Shown piece by piece: positions 54,534 to 62,524 of a stretch of DNA of 64,000 nt (position 1 is the first letter of the stretch; each line of letters opens with the position of its first letter). The notes below the pieces were generated by a model. It worked only from the letters and a program-made list of their open reading frames with translations, searched no databases and had not been told where the DNA came from. Where the stretch lies: NCBI GenBank assembly GCA_934098295.1, contig CAKONV010000006.1, forward strand, positions 1 to 64,000, read 5' to 3'. The DNA is from an uncultured Bacilli bacterium (GTDB taxonomy: Bacteria > Bacillota_I > Bacilli_A > ML615J-28 > CAG-313). A program made the position numbers and the translations under genes.

Positions 54534-55391
54534 ATGAAAAAATTAGTTCAAGGTTTATATGTAGGCGAAAGAGCATTATATGATTTTCATGATGCTATCA
54601 TTATTGATTCAACATTTGCTGATGGTGAATCACCACTAAAAGAAAGTAGTAATATTCAATTATTAAATTGCATTTTTAAATGGAAATATCCTTTATGGTA
54701 TTGTGATAATATAAAAGTTGAAGGAAGTGTTTTGTTAGATACTGCTCGTAGCGGAATTTGGTATACAAAAAATATTGAAATGACTGATTGTCAAATTGAA
54801 GCACCAAAGACTTTCCGTAGAGCAAGTAATATTAAACTTACCTCTTGTACGTTACCAAACGCCGAAGAAACCCTTTGGACATGCAATGATATTATTTTAA
54901 AGGATGTAAGTGCTAAAGGTAATTATTTTGGAATGAATTCTAAAAATATTAAAATTGAAAATTTTCGCTTAGATGGTAATTATGCTTTTGACGGTGCTAG
55001 TAACATCGAAATCAAAAACGCTCGAATGCTATCAAAAGATTCATTCTGGAATTGTGAAAATGTAGTTGTCTATGATTCCATTATTGTTGGTGAATATTTA
55101 GGATGGAATTCCAAAAATTTAACTTTTATAAACTGTATAATTGATTCCCTACAAGGAATGTGTTATATGGAAAATATTAAAATGATAAATTGTAAATTAT
55201 TAAATACTAATTTAGCTTTTGAATATTCAACTGTTGAAGCATCAATTACATCTAAAATTGATTCTGTAAAAAATCCAATTAGTGGTTACATTAAAGCTAA
55301 ACAAATTGGAGAAATAATTTTAGATGAAAAATTAATTGATCCTAAAAAGACAACAATTATAACTGATGAGGAAAAAGAAAATGAAATATGA
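54534..55391 (+). CDS. DUF3737 family beta-helix protein
   Basis: This 285-residue protein is a run of short beta-strand repeats of about 20 residues, each around an N(I/V)xxxxC/D core. Examples are NIQLLNCIFKWKYPLWYC, NIKVEGSVLLDTARSGIWYT, NIEMTDCQIEAPKTFRRA and NIKLTSCTLPNAEETLWTC. This is the right-handed beta-helix fold of DUF3737. The function is unknown; in many gut Bacillota the gene sits next to a MalY/PatB-type aminotransferase, as here. The start is ATG 54534, with AGAGG; an upstream frame passes through a terminator. It overlaps the next gene by 11 bases. Confidence 0.87.
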   Translation: MKKLVQGLYVGERALYDFHDAIIIDSTFADGESPLKESSNIQLLNCIFKWKYPLWYCDNIKVEGSVLLDTARSGIWYTKNIEMTDCQIEAPKTFRRASNIKLTSCTLPNAEETLWTCNDIILKDVSAKGNYFGMNSKNIKIENFRLDGNYAFDGASNIEIKNARMLSKDSFWNCENVVVYDSIIVGEYLGWNSKNLTFINCIIDSLQGMCYMENIKMINCKLLNTNLAFEYSTVEASITSKIDSVKNPISGYIKAKQIGEIILDEKLIDPKKTTIITDEEKENEI

Positions 55392-56553
55392 TTTTGATAA
55401 AATTATTTGTAGAAGATTCAGCAATTCAGTTAAATGGGATGTAGGAAAAAATGAATTGCCAATGTGGATTGCCGACATGGATTTTGAGACCTTACCCGAG
55501 ATTAAAGAAGAGATTATAAAAAAAGCAAGTATCGGAGCTTATGGCTACACAACTCTTAATGAAGATTATTTTTCAAGTTATTTATCATGGTGGAATAATC
55601 GCTATAATGCTTCATTCCAAAAAGAATGGATGATTTATGTAAGTGGTGTAATTGCTTGTATTTCCTCAGCCGTAAGAAGATTTATAAAACCAAACGAGAA
55701 TGTTGTAGTTTTAACACCGGTATATGATGTCTTTTATAATTCCATTGTTAATAATGGATGTAGAGCCTTAGAAAGTAAGCTACTTTATCAAAATGGTAAA
55801 TATGAACTAGATTGGTGCGACTTAGAAGAAAAATTAAAAAATGAACAAACTAGTCTAATGATTTTTTGTAATCCTCATAATCCAATTGGTAAAATATGGG
55901 AAAAAGAAGAAATAGCAAAAATTGGCTATTTGTGTAAAAAATATGGAGTCTTAGTCATTTCCGATGAAATTCATTGTGATCTTACAACGCCTGGTAAAAA
56001 ATATATTCCTTTTGCAAGCGTTAATGAAGAGTGCCGAGATAACTCCATTACTTGTTTATCACCATCGAAAACCTTTAATCTAGCTGGCTTACAGTCTGCT
56101 TGTGCAGTTGTTAGTAACAAGTTTATAAGACACAAACTATGGCGAAGTGTAAACACGGATGAAGTTGGCGAACCAAACTTTTTTTCTGTAGAAGCTAATA
56201 TTTTAGCTTATACAAAAGGTGGACTTTGGGTAGATGAACTTAATCAATATATTTATGAAAACAAATTATTAGTAAAAGATTTTTTAAATACTAATTTGAA
56301 AAAGTTAAAAATTGTAAGTCTTGATGCCACTTACCTATTATGGATTGATATTAGTGCTTATAATACTTCCTCAACTTCCTTATGTAAATATATTAGAGAT
56401 GTAACGGGATTATATTTAAATGATGGTAGTAGATACTTAGGTAATGGTAATAATTTTATAAGAATGAATATCGCAACTCCAAGAAGTAATGTTGTCGATG
56501 GATTAAATAGATTAAAGAAAGCGTTAGAAGAATTTGAAAAAAATGTTAACTAG
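55381..56553 (+). CDS. patB: PLP-dependent cystathionine beta-lyase-like aminotransferase (MalY/PatB)
   Basis: This 390-residue fold-type I PLP enzyme of the MalY/PatB group has the N-terminal MWIADMDFETLPEI near residue 29, NPHNPIGKIW near 170, SDEIHCDL near 200, the PLP lysine in SPSKTFNLAGLQSA near 232, and a C-terminal RMNIATPRS near 363. It cleaves cystathionine or cysteine-type C-S bonds. ATG 55381 follows AGGAAAA; an in-frame ATG at 55366 is less well placed. It overlaps DUF3737 and the TtcA-like gene by 11 bases each. Confidence 0.9.
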   Translation: MKYDFDKIICRRFSNSVKWDVGKNELPMWIADMDFETLPEIKEEIIKKASIGAYGYTTLNEDYFSSYLSWWNNRYNASFQKEWMIYVSGVIACISSAVRRFIKPNENVVVLTPVYDVFYNSIVNNGCRALESKLLYQNGKYELDWCDLEEKLKNEQTSLMIFCNPHNPIGKIWEKEEIAKIGYLCKKYGVLVISDEIHCDLTTPGKKYIPFASVNEECRDNSITCLSPSKTFNLAGLQSACAVVSNKFIRHKLWRSVNTDEVGEPNFFSVEANILAYTKGGLWVDELNQYIYENKLLVKDFLNTNLKKLKIVSLDATYLLWIDISAYNTSSTSLCKYIRDVTGLYLNDGSRYLGNGNNFIRMNIATPRSNVVDGLNRLKKALEEFEKNVN

Positions 56554-57391
56554 ATGTCAAGAAATTGAAAGAACAATAATAAAAAATTATCGTAAAGAAC
56601 TTTGGTCAAAATTTGTTAAAGCCATTGATGAATACCAACTGGTTAAAGAAAACGATGTAATCGGTGTATGTATATCTGGTGGTAAAGATTCCATGCTTAT
56701 GGCTAAGCTGTTTCAAGAATTAAAAAGGCATTCCGATTATAAATTTGATGTCAAATTTATTGTAATGAATCCTGGCTATAATGATGCCAATTTAGATTTA
56801 ATTAAAAAGAACTTAGCTACTTTGGAAATACCTGCTCAAATAGTAAAAACGGATATCTTTGAAATAGCTAACAATCAAACCGAAAATCCTTGTTATTTAT
56901 GTGCGAGAATGAGAAGAGGTTATCTATACACCATAGCTGAAAGCTTAGGATGTAATAAAATTGCCGTTGGACACCACTATGATGATGTAATTGAAACAAC
57001 TTTAATGAACATGTTAAATTCGGGGTCATTTCAAACTATGCTTCCCAAACTTCATAGCACCAACCATATAGGTATGGAGCTTATTAGACCCTTATATTTA
57101 ATTAGGGAAAATGATATAATAAAATGGGCTAGTAAAAATGAACTTAAGTTTATTCAATGTGCCTGCAAATTTACAGAACGTGTTCACAATAATAATGATG
57201 AATTAAAGTCTCAACGATTAGAAACTAAAAAATTAATCCAAGAATTAATTAGCTATAATCCACTAGTTGAAAAAAATATTTTTAAATGTGCATGTAACAT
57301 TAATATGGATATGATTTTAGGATATAAAAAAGATGGCATAAGCCATTCCTTCTTAGAAACGTATGAGACAAAAGGAGAAAAAAATGAGTGA
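56543..57391 (+). CDS. TtcA-like PP-loop tRNA-modifying ATPase
   Basis: This is a 282-residue PP-loop protein of the TtcA/TmcA-like group. The ATP-binding SGGKDSMLMA lies near residue 47, a Cys-x2-Cys in NPCYLCARMRRG near 117, the GHHYDDVIETTLMNML motif near 142, and two CAC motifs (FIQCACKF near 206, FKCACNIN near 246). TtcA enzymes bind a 4Fe-4S cluster with such Cys and thiolate cytidine 32 of tRNA; the exact nucleoside here is inferred. It starts at ATG 56543 inside the aminotransferase gene and overlaps the Mrp gene by 8 bases, a plausible sulfur-metabolism operon. Confidence 0.85.
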   Translation: MLTRCQEIERTIIKNYRKELWSKFVKAIDEYQLVKENDVIGVCISGGKDSMLMAKLFQELKRHSDYKFDVKFIVMNPGYNDANLDLIKKNLATLEIPAQIVKTDIFEIANNQTENPCYLCARMRRGYLYTIAESLGCNKIAVGHHYDDVIETTLMNMLNSGSFQTMLPKLHSTNHIGMELIRPLYLIRENDIIKWASKNELKFIQCACKFTERVHNNNDELKSQRLETKKLIQELISYNPLVEKNIFKCACNINMDMILGYKKDGISHSFLETYETKGEKNE

Positions 57392-58208
57392 ATGTAATCA
57401 TGATTGTTCTAGTTGCAGTAGTAAGTGCAGCAATCAATCAAAAGAAAGTTTTAGAAAACCCCAAAACAAAAATTCAAATGTAAAAAAAGTCATTGGCATT
57501 GTTAGTGGTAAAGGTGGAGTAGGAAAATCAATGGTTACTTCCCTTCTTGCTAGTGAAACGAATAAAAGAGGCTATAAAGTTGGTATTTTAGATGCTGATA
57601 TCACTGGTCCATCAATTCCTAAGATTTTTGGAATAACAGAAAAAGCTTCAGGAAATAGTGAAGAACTATATCCATGTCTTTCAAGAAAAAACATTAAAAT
57701 AATGTCAGCTAATTTGTTACTAGAAAATGAAACCGAACCGATTATATGGAGAGGACCGGTCATTGCTGGTCTTGTTCAACAATTCTGGACAGATGTATGT
57801 TGGGGTGAACTCGACTATTTATTTGTTGATATGCCACCAGGAACTGGTGATGTTCCCTTAACAGTTTTTCAATCCTTACCAGTTGATGGCATCATTATTG
57901 TAACTAGCCCTCAAGACTTAGTTTCCTTAATTGTGGAAAAAGCTATTAAAATGGCAGATAAAATGGATATTCCTGTTTTAGGAATAGTTGAAAATATGTC
58001 ATATTTTGTTTGTCCATCTTGTGGTGAAAAACACTATATTTATGGAGAATCGAAAATAGAAGAAATAGCTTATAGTTGGCATATTGATACTGTCTCTAAA
58101 GTTCCAATTGATCCAACAATTACATCACTAAGTGATGAAGGTCTAATTGAGGAATATTCTGAAAATCCTTTAAAAAACATTGTCAACAAGATTGAAAAAC
58201 AAGCATAG
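57384..58208 (+). CDS. mrp: Mrp/NBP35-type Fe-S carrier ATPase
   Basis: This is a 274-residue P-loop ATPase. A deviant Walker A, SGKGGVGKSMVTSLLA, lies near residues 43-58, LDADITGPSIPKIFG near 72, VDMPPGTGDVPLTV near 148, and a Cys pair CPSCGEKH near 211 that would hold the bridging Fe-S cluster. The N-terminus MSECNHDCSSCSSKC is a ferredoxin-like Cys cluster as in eukaryotic NBP35. AAAGGAG precedes ATG 57384. Placement right behind the TtcA-like Fe-S protein gene suggests that it supplies the cluster. Confidence 0.92.
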   Translation: MSECNHDCSSCSSKCSNQSKESFRKPQNKNSNVKKVIGIVSGKGGVGKSMVTSLLASETNKRGYKVGILDADITGPSIPKIFGITEKASGNSEELYPCLSRKNIKIMSANLLLENETEPIIWRGPVIAGLVQQFWTDVCWGELDYLFVDMPPGTGDVPLTVFQSLPVDGIIIVTSPQDLVSLIVEKAIKMADKMDIPVLGIVENMSYFVCPSCGEKHYIYGESKIEEIAYSWHIDTVSKVPIDPTITSLSDEGLIEEYSENPLKNIVNKIEKQA

Positions 58209-58234
58209 AATAAAAAAGAAAGGAAGAAAGAATA

Positions 58235-59308
58235 ATGGATAGAAATAAGGAAAATCTAATTGCCTATTTATTATGGCGTGGAGATTTAACTTTTGAACAA
58301 TCTCCATTTAACGAACTTGATGGTCTTATTTTTACACAACTCGTCTTTTTCCATTTTTGTGATTATATCGGTAATTCCAAATTTTTACTAAAAGGGGCAT
58401 TAGAAATGTGCTATGCCAACAAAACCGATGAAGATTTGAGAATGGGATTAGTAATACCTCTTACTATAATTGAACTTGGCAAACTCATGATGAAATCAAA
58501 AAGATTTGAAAATGTAATGATTTCAAATTATGAGTTTAGACTAGATGAAACTAGCAAAGAACAGTTTGCAGCTATGTGTTTTCACATTGATGAAAAAACA
58601 ATTGTGATTAGTTATCAAGGAACTGATGATACTTTAATTGGTTGGCAAGAGGATGCCAACATGCTTTCAACTTTTCCCGTCGCTTGTCAATCATCAGCTC
58701 TAAGTTATTTTAAGAAAATTGCCATGGAATATCCAACTAATTTATTTATTCTTGTTGGACATTCAAAGGGTGGAAATCTTGCCATGTACGCTCACCTTTT
58801 TGCCCCTTCAACCCTAAAATTTAGAATTGTACGTACTATCAATTATGATGGACCTGGATTTGAAGAAAAAAATATTGACAAAAACAATTATTTGGCTCAA
58901 AAAGATAAAATTACAACCATAATTCCTTATGGATCAGTTGTAGGAATGTTATTTAATCAATTTGGAAAAATTAAGATTGTAAAAAGCTTTGCAAGAGGAT
59001 TATTACAACATGATGGTTTTTCTTGGGGTGTTATGGGATGCCAGTTTATTGAAATGCCTAAATTAAGAAAAGAAAATCTTGCCTTCTCAAAGGGATTAAA
59101 TGATTTAATAAATAGTCTAAATGATGATGAAAGAGAATCATTTTGTTCATCCCTTGATAAATATGTAAAAAAAACTGGGGCTAAAACTCTTATGGAATTG
59201 AATAATAATAAAATTAAAATAATTCAATCAATGAGTGCTTTTACAAGAAATGAAAGACAAATATTCTTGCGATTATTAAAATTAGTTATCGCAACAAGAC
59301 CATTTTAA
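58235..59308 (+). CDS. DUF2974 (Mbeg1-like) lipase-fold protein
   Basis: This 357-residue alpha/beta hydrolase matches DUF2974. The nucleophile elbow is VGHSKGGNLAMYAHL near residue 174, preceded by VISYQGTDDTLIGWQEDANM near 127. INYDGPGFEEKNI follows near 207, with the acid Asp and a late HDGFSWGV near 262 supplying His. The substrate is unknown. AAAGGAAG precedes the ATG. The methyltransferase-like gene follows after 5 bases. Confidence 0.88.
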   Translation: MDRNKENLIAYLLWRGDLTFEQSPFNELDGLIFTQLVFFHFCDYIGNSKFLLKGALEMCYANKTDEDLRMGLVIPLTIIELGKLMMKSKRFENVMISNYEFRLDETSKEQFAAMCFHIDEKTIVISYQGTDDTLIGWQEDANMLSTFPVACQSSALSYFKKIAMEYPTNLFILVGHSKGGNLAMYAHLFAPSTLKFRIVRTINYDGPGFEEKNIDKNNYLAQKDKITTIIPYGSVVGMLFNQFGKIKIVKSFARGLLQHDGFSWGVMGCQFIEMPKLRKENLAFSKGLNDLINSLNDDERESFCSSLDKYVKKTGAKTLMELNNNKIKIIQSMSAFTRNERQIFLRLLKLVIATRPF

Positions 59309-59313
59309 ATATT

Positions 59314-60303
59314 ATGAAAGAAATACTAGAAAATAATCAAAAAATTTTAGGACTATATAGTTGGTACTTACAAACTAATTCAAAAATGATAAGTAAAGAT
59401 ATGGTTGATGAACTAATAAAAAGTACTAATGTCGATTCTAAATATGCCGTATATTGTTTAATTTGTTCAATTTTTGATTTAGATATTATCTCAAATAAAT
59501 TTGATAAAAAATTCGCAGAAGAATATATTAGAACGGGATTAAATGAGCTAAATAAAGAAGAATTTTTAAATAATCCCTACTATAGGCATGTTCATCCGAA
59601 ATCCTATAGTATAGGAAAATGGAAAATAAAATATGAAACCTATTTACCATATGAACTATTTGTTTGTAATGAATCAACTTTAACCAAAGAACATCAAGAA
59701 ATACCAAATATTGGATATTTTAGCGAACCATTTTCTTATCTTGCGGTATGTGAAAATGATAATGAATGGATGATGATTACTCCTAATGAAATAGCTACAA
59801 TGAATCCTCATATCACAAACGCAAGCGGTAATGTTTTGACATTTGGACTAGGACTTGGATATTTTGCCTATATGTGTAGTCTAAAAGAAAATGTCAATAA
59901 AATAACTATAATTGAAAAAGATATAGAAGTAATCAAATTGTTTAACGAGGTAATTCTTCCCTTTTTCCCTTATCCTGAAAAAATTGAAATCATTAATGAT
60001 GATGCTTATAGTTATTTTAAAAAAATAGATGAAAAAGAATACGACTATTGTTTTATCGATATATGGCATGATGCTTCCGATGGTGTTAAGTCTTACCTAA
60101 AATTTAAAAAAATGGAAAAGAAACAAAACGGAATAAAAATAGAATATTGGATAGAAGATACATTAATATCCTATATAAGAAATGATTTAATAAATTATTT
60201 GGTGTCAAACACTTCAAATTTTACTAACGATGAAGAACGACTTATTAATAATTTATTTGATAAAACCGCAATAAAAAAATATTTGACCAAAAAATTAGTA
60301 TAA
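59314..60303 (+). CDS. Spermidine-synthase-like SAM methyltransferase domain protein
   Basis: This is a 329-residue protein. Residues about 160-265 show a Rossmann fold with the SAM-binding motif LTFGLGLGYFAYM near 171, ITIIEKDIEVIKLF near 194, and DYCFIDIWHDASDGVKSYL near 249. It resembles spermidine synthase-like proteins and lacks a clear aminopropyl-transfer signature. The N-terminal helical part (about 1-130) is unrecognised. It is translated from a weak ribosome site and probably co-transcribed with the preceding hydrolase gene. Confidence 0.78.
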   Translation: MKEILENNQKILGLYSWYLQTNSKMISKDMVDELIKSTNVDSKYAVYCLICSIFDLDIISNKFDKKFAEEYIRTGLNELNKEEFLNNPYYRHVHPKSYSIGKWKIKYETYLPYELFVCNESTLTKEHQEIPNIGYFSEPFSYLAVCENDNEWMMITPNEIATMNPHITNASGNVLTFGLGLGYFAYMCSLKENVNKITIIEKDIEVIKLFNEVILPFFPYPEKIEIINDDAYSYFKKIDEKEYDYCFIDIWHDASDGVKSYLKFKKMEKKQNGIKIEYWIEDTLISYIRNDLINYLVSNTSNFTNDEERLINNLFDKTAIKKYLTKKLV

Positions 60304-60314
60304 ATATTTTTTTG

Positions 60315-60323
60315 TGGTATAAT
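60315..60323 (+). promoter_or_regulatory. Extended -10 promoter of CobW operon
   Basis: TGGTATAAT (60315-60323) lies 39 bases before the cobW-type start ATG at 60363. No strong -35 is seen. GAGGTG lies between. Confidence 0.4.
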
Positions 60324-60362
60324 AAATGATATGAAAATACAAAAAAACGAGGTGTATAATTA

Positions 60363-61523
60363 ATGATTAAAATTGATGTTATTTCAGGTTTTCTAGGAGC
60401 AGGAAAAACAACATTGATAAAAAAACTTTTTGAATCAGGATTTCATGGTGAAAAAATTGTATTAATCGAAAATGAATTTGGTGAAATCGGAATTGATGGT
60501 GGTTTCTTAAAAGAATCTGGCGTAAAAATTAAAGAAATTAATTCAGGATGCATTTGCTGTTCTTTAGTTGGTGATTTTTCAAAATCAATGAAAGAAGTAA
60601 TATCTATGTATCAACCAGATCGTATTATTGTTGAACCAAGTGGCGTTGGAAAATTAAGTGATATAGTTGGAGCTATTGTAAAAGTTGATGCTCCTCTTCA
60701 ATTAAATATTTTAGCTACAGTTGTTGATGGTCCAAAATGCAAAGTATATCTTAAAAACTTTGGTGAATTCTTTATCAATCAAGTTGATGCTGCTGATACA
60801 ATCATTGTCAACAAAGTAGACAAAATGGATGAAGAAAAACTAGTAGAGGTTGTTAATATTATTAAGGAAAAGAACCCTAAAGCTAATATTATTACAACAC
60901 CTATATCTGAACTTGAACCTACAAAATTATTAGAAATCTTAGAAGAAAAAGTTTCTTTAAAAGATGAATTAATCAAACAACTTCAAGATGAACATGAGCA
61001 TGACGGATGTTGCCATCACCATCATGAGGATGAAGATGAACACGAATGCTGCCATCACCATCATCATGACGAAGATGATGAAGATGAACACGAACACGGA
61101 TGCTGCCATCACCACGATGAAGAAGATGAAGATGAACACGAGCATGAATGCTGCCATCACCATCACCACGATGAAGAAGATGAAGATGAACACGAGCATG
61201 AATGTTGCCATCACCACCATCACCATGGCCATGATGCTGATGAAGTGTTTACAAGTTGGGGAATGGAAACTCCCGTTGCTATTAGTAAGAATGAACTAGA
61301 AAAGTTCTTAAATGCCCTTGCTAATGATGAATCTTTAGGTGTTATTATTCGAGCTAAAGGTATTTTAAAAGCAAGTGATAATGAAAAATGGTACTATTTT
61401 GATTTTGTATCAGGCGATTATGAAATTAGATTAGGTAGTCCCGATTATACAGGTCGTCTATGTGTAATTGGTTCAAAGATTGACGAAGAAAAAATTAAAA
61501 ATTTATTTGACAACAGAGGTTAA
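60363..61523 (+). CDS. CobW/G3E GTPase with His/Cys/acidic metal-binding tract
   Basis: This is a 386-residue metallochaperone-type GTPase. P-loop GFLGAGKTTLIKKL lies near residues 9-22, the metal motif SGCICCSL near 61 (CxCC), switch IVEPSGVGKLSD near 89 and G4 NKVDKM near 150. Residues about 210-292 are a low-complexity tract of five CC(H)n units separated by Asp/Glu/His runs, built from a 48-54 bp DNA repeat. A CobW C-terminal domain follows (AKGILKASDNEKWYYFDFVSGDY). Family members deliver Zn, Co or Ni; the tract looks like a zinc store or sensor. The next gene is another CobW-like GTPase, 6 bases later. Confidence 0.9.
   Translation: MIKIDVISGFLGAGKTTLIKKLFESGFHGEKIVLIENEFGEIGIDGGFLKESGVKIKEINSGCICCSLVGDFSKSMKEVISMYQPDRIIVEPSGVGKLSDIVGAIVKVDAPLQLNILATVVDGPKCKVYLKNFGEFFINQVDAADTIIVNKVDKMDEEKLVEVVNIIKEKNPKANIITTPISELEPTKLLEILEEKVSLKDELIKQLQDEHEHDGCCHHHHEDEDEHECCHHHHHDEDDEDEHEHGCCHHHDEEDEDEHEHECCHHHHHDEEDEDEHEHECCHHHHHHGHDADEVFTSWGMETPVAISKNELEKFLNALANDESLGVIIRAKGILKASDNEKWYYFDFVSGDYEIRLGSPDYTGRLCVIGSKIDEEKIKNLFDNRG
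60990..61236 (+). repeat. Coding minisatellite in CobW gene
   Basis: About five imperfect tandem units of 39-54 bp, the longest two almost identical, encode CC followed by three to six His and an acidic stretch. Units differ in His number, which suggests slippage changes the repeat count between strains. Long open frames on the other strand here are by-products of the repeat. Confidence 0.85.
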
Positions 61524-61529
61524 AATCAA

Positions 61530-62462
61530 ATGGCATTTCCAGTTTTTATAATTAATGGTTTTTTAGATTCCGGCAAGTCTTCATTTATTAATGATACTTT
61601 ACGTAATGATGAATTTTATAAAAAGGGAAATACTTTATTACTTGTATGCGAGGAAGGTGAAGTTGAGTATAATGCTCAAGAACTTTCTAAATACAATGTT
61701 CATATTGAAACTTTTGAAAATGTAGAAGAATTTAACGCTGATCGTTTATATTCGCTTACAGAAAAATATCATCCAGGTAGAATAGTCATTGAAACTAATA
61801 CTATGTGGGATAATAACGCAATTAGTTTTCCTTCAACATTTGAAGTAGCTCAAATTGTATCTTTTATTGATTATACTACTTTTCCCGTGTATTATAATAA
61901 TATGCGACAAAAATTTGTTGACAATTTACGTTTTGCTGATTTAGTAGTAATCAATAGATGTGATGATATTACAGGTTTATCAAAATATCAAACTTCTCTA
62001 AAAATGATTAATAATAATGCTAATTGGATAGCAATGAATTCTAAAGGTGAAGTTCAAGAAGCATTTGAATCACCTCTTCCATATGATATTAATCAAGAGA
62101 TAATTAAAATTGAAGATTGTGATTTTGGAAGATGGTATATTGATACTTTTGATCATAAAGAACGTTATGATGGAAAAAAGGTTGAATTTAATGGTATAAT
62201 TTTGAAATCTAAAAAGTTACCAAAAAATGCAGTAATTGTCGGTAGATATGTTATGACATGTTGTGCTAATGATATTCAATTGTATGGACATTTATGTTCT
62301 TCAACGCTAAATGTAAAGTTGAAAAGCAAAAGCTGGATTCATATTGTTGCTGAAGTAAAGTATGAATATTCAAAGGAATATGAGGAAGAAGAAGTAGTTC
62401 TATATCCAATTTCAATTGAGAAAATTCCAGAAATTAAAGAACCAGTTCTTAACTTAGTATAA
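61530..62462 (+). CDS. CobW-like GTPase fused to DUF1980/YcgQ-like C-terminal domain
   Basis: This is a 310-residue protein. The N-terminal GTPase has P-loop GFLDSGKSSFINDTL near residues 8-22, IVIETNTMWD near 89 and G4 INRCDD near 145. It lacks the CxCC motif of the preceding protein. From about residue 200 it changes to YDGKKVEFNGIILKS and VGRYVMTCCANDIQLYG near 234. This pattern resembles the C-terminal DUF1980 domain of YcgQ, the partner of the YcgR permease, which in Bacillus is tied to zinc supply. The fusion and the His-rich neighbour suggest a zinc (or other metal) delivery pair. The terminator after the stop ends the unit. Confidence 0.8.
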   Translation: MAFPVFIINGFLDSGKSSFINDTLRNDEFYKKGNTLLLVCEEGEVEYNAQELSKYNVHIETFENVEEFNADRLYSLTEKYHPGRIVIETNTMWDNNAISFPSTFEVAQIVSFIDYTTFPVYYNNMRQKFVDNLRFADLVVINRCDDITGLSKYQTSLKMINNNANWIAMNSKGEVQEAFESPLPYDINQEIIKIEDCDFGRWYIDTFDHKERYDGKKVEFNGIILKSKKLPKNAVIVGRYVMTCCANDIQLYGHLCSSTLNVKLKSKSWIHIVAEVKYEYSKEYEEEEVVLYPISIEKIPEIKEPVLNLV

Positions 62463-62490
62463 AAGAATTCTTTTTGAATTCTTTTTTTTT
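62461..62490 (+). terminator. Terminator of the CobW pair
   Basis: AAAAGAATTC pairs with GAATTCTTTT, followed by further T, directly after the stop codon of the fusion gene. Confidence 0.9.
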
Positions 62491-62524
62491 ATTTGCTAAT
62501 AATATATAAAAAGAGGTAAATAAA

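Noticed and set aside
60331..60363. Ten-codon leader peptide before the CobW gene (overlapping TAATG)
   Set aside because: It has no Shine-Dalgarno sequence and no hairpin or regulatory codons. The GAGGTG inside it is the ribosome site of the CobW gene.
60969..61299. Long open frames on the other strand and in another frame over the CobW gene
   Set aside because: They are by-products of the His/Asp/Glu codon repeats (low-complexity Met/Val/Ile or Met/Thr peptides) and have no ribosome site.
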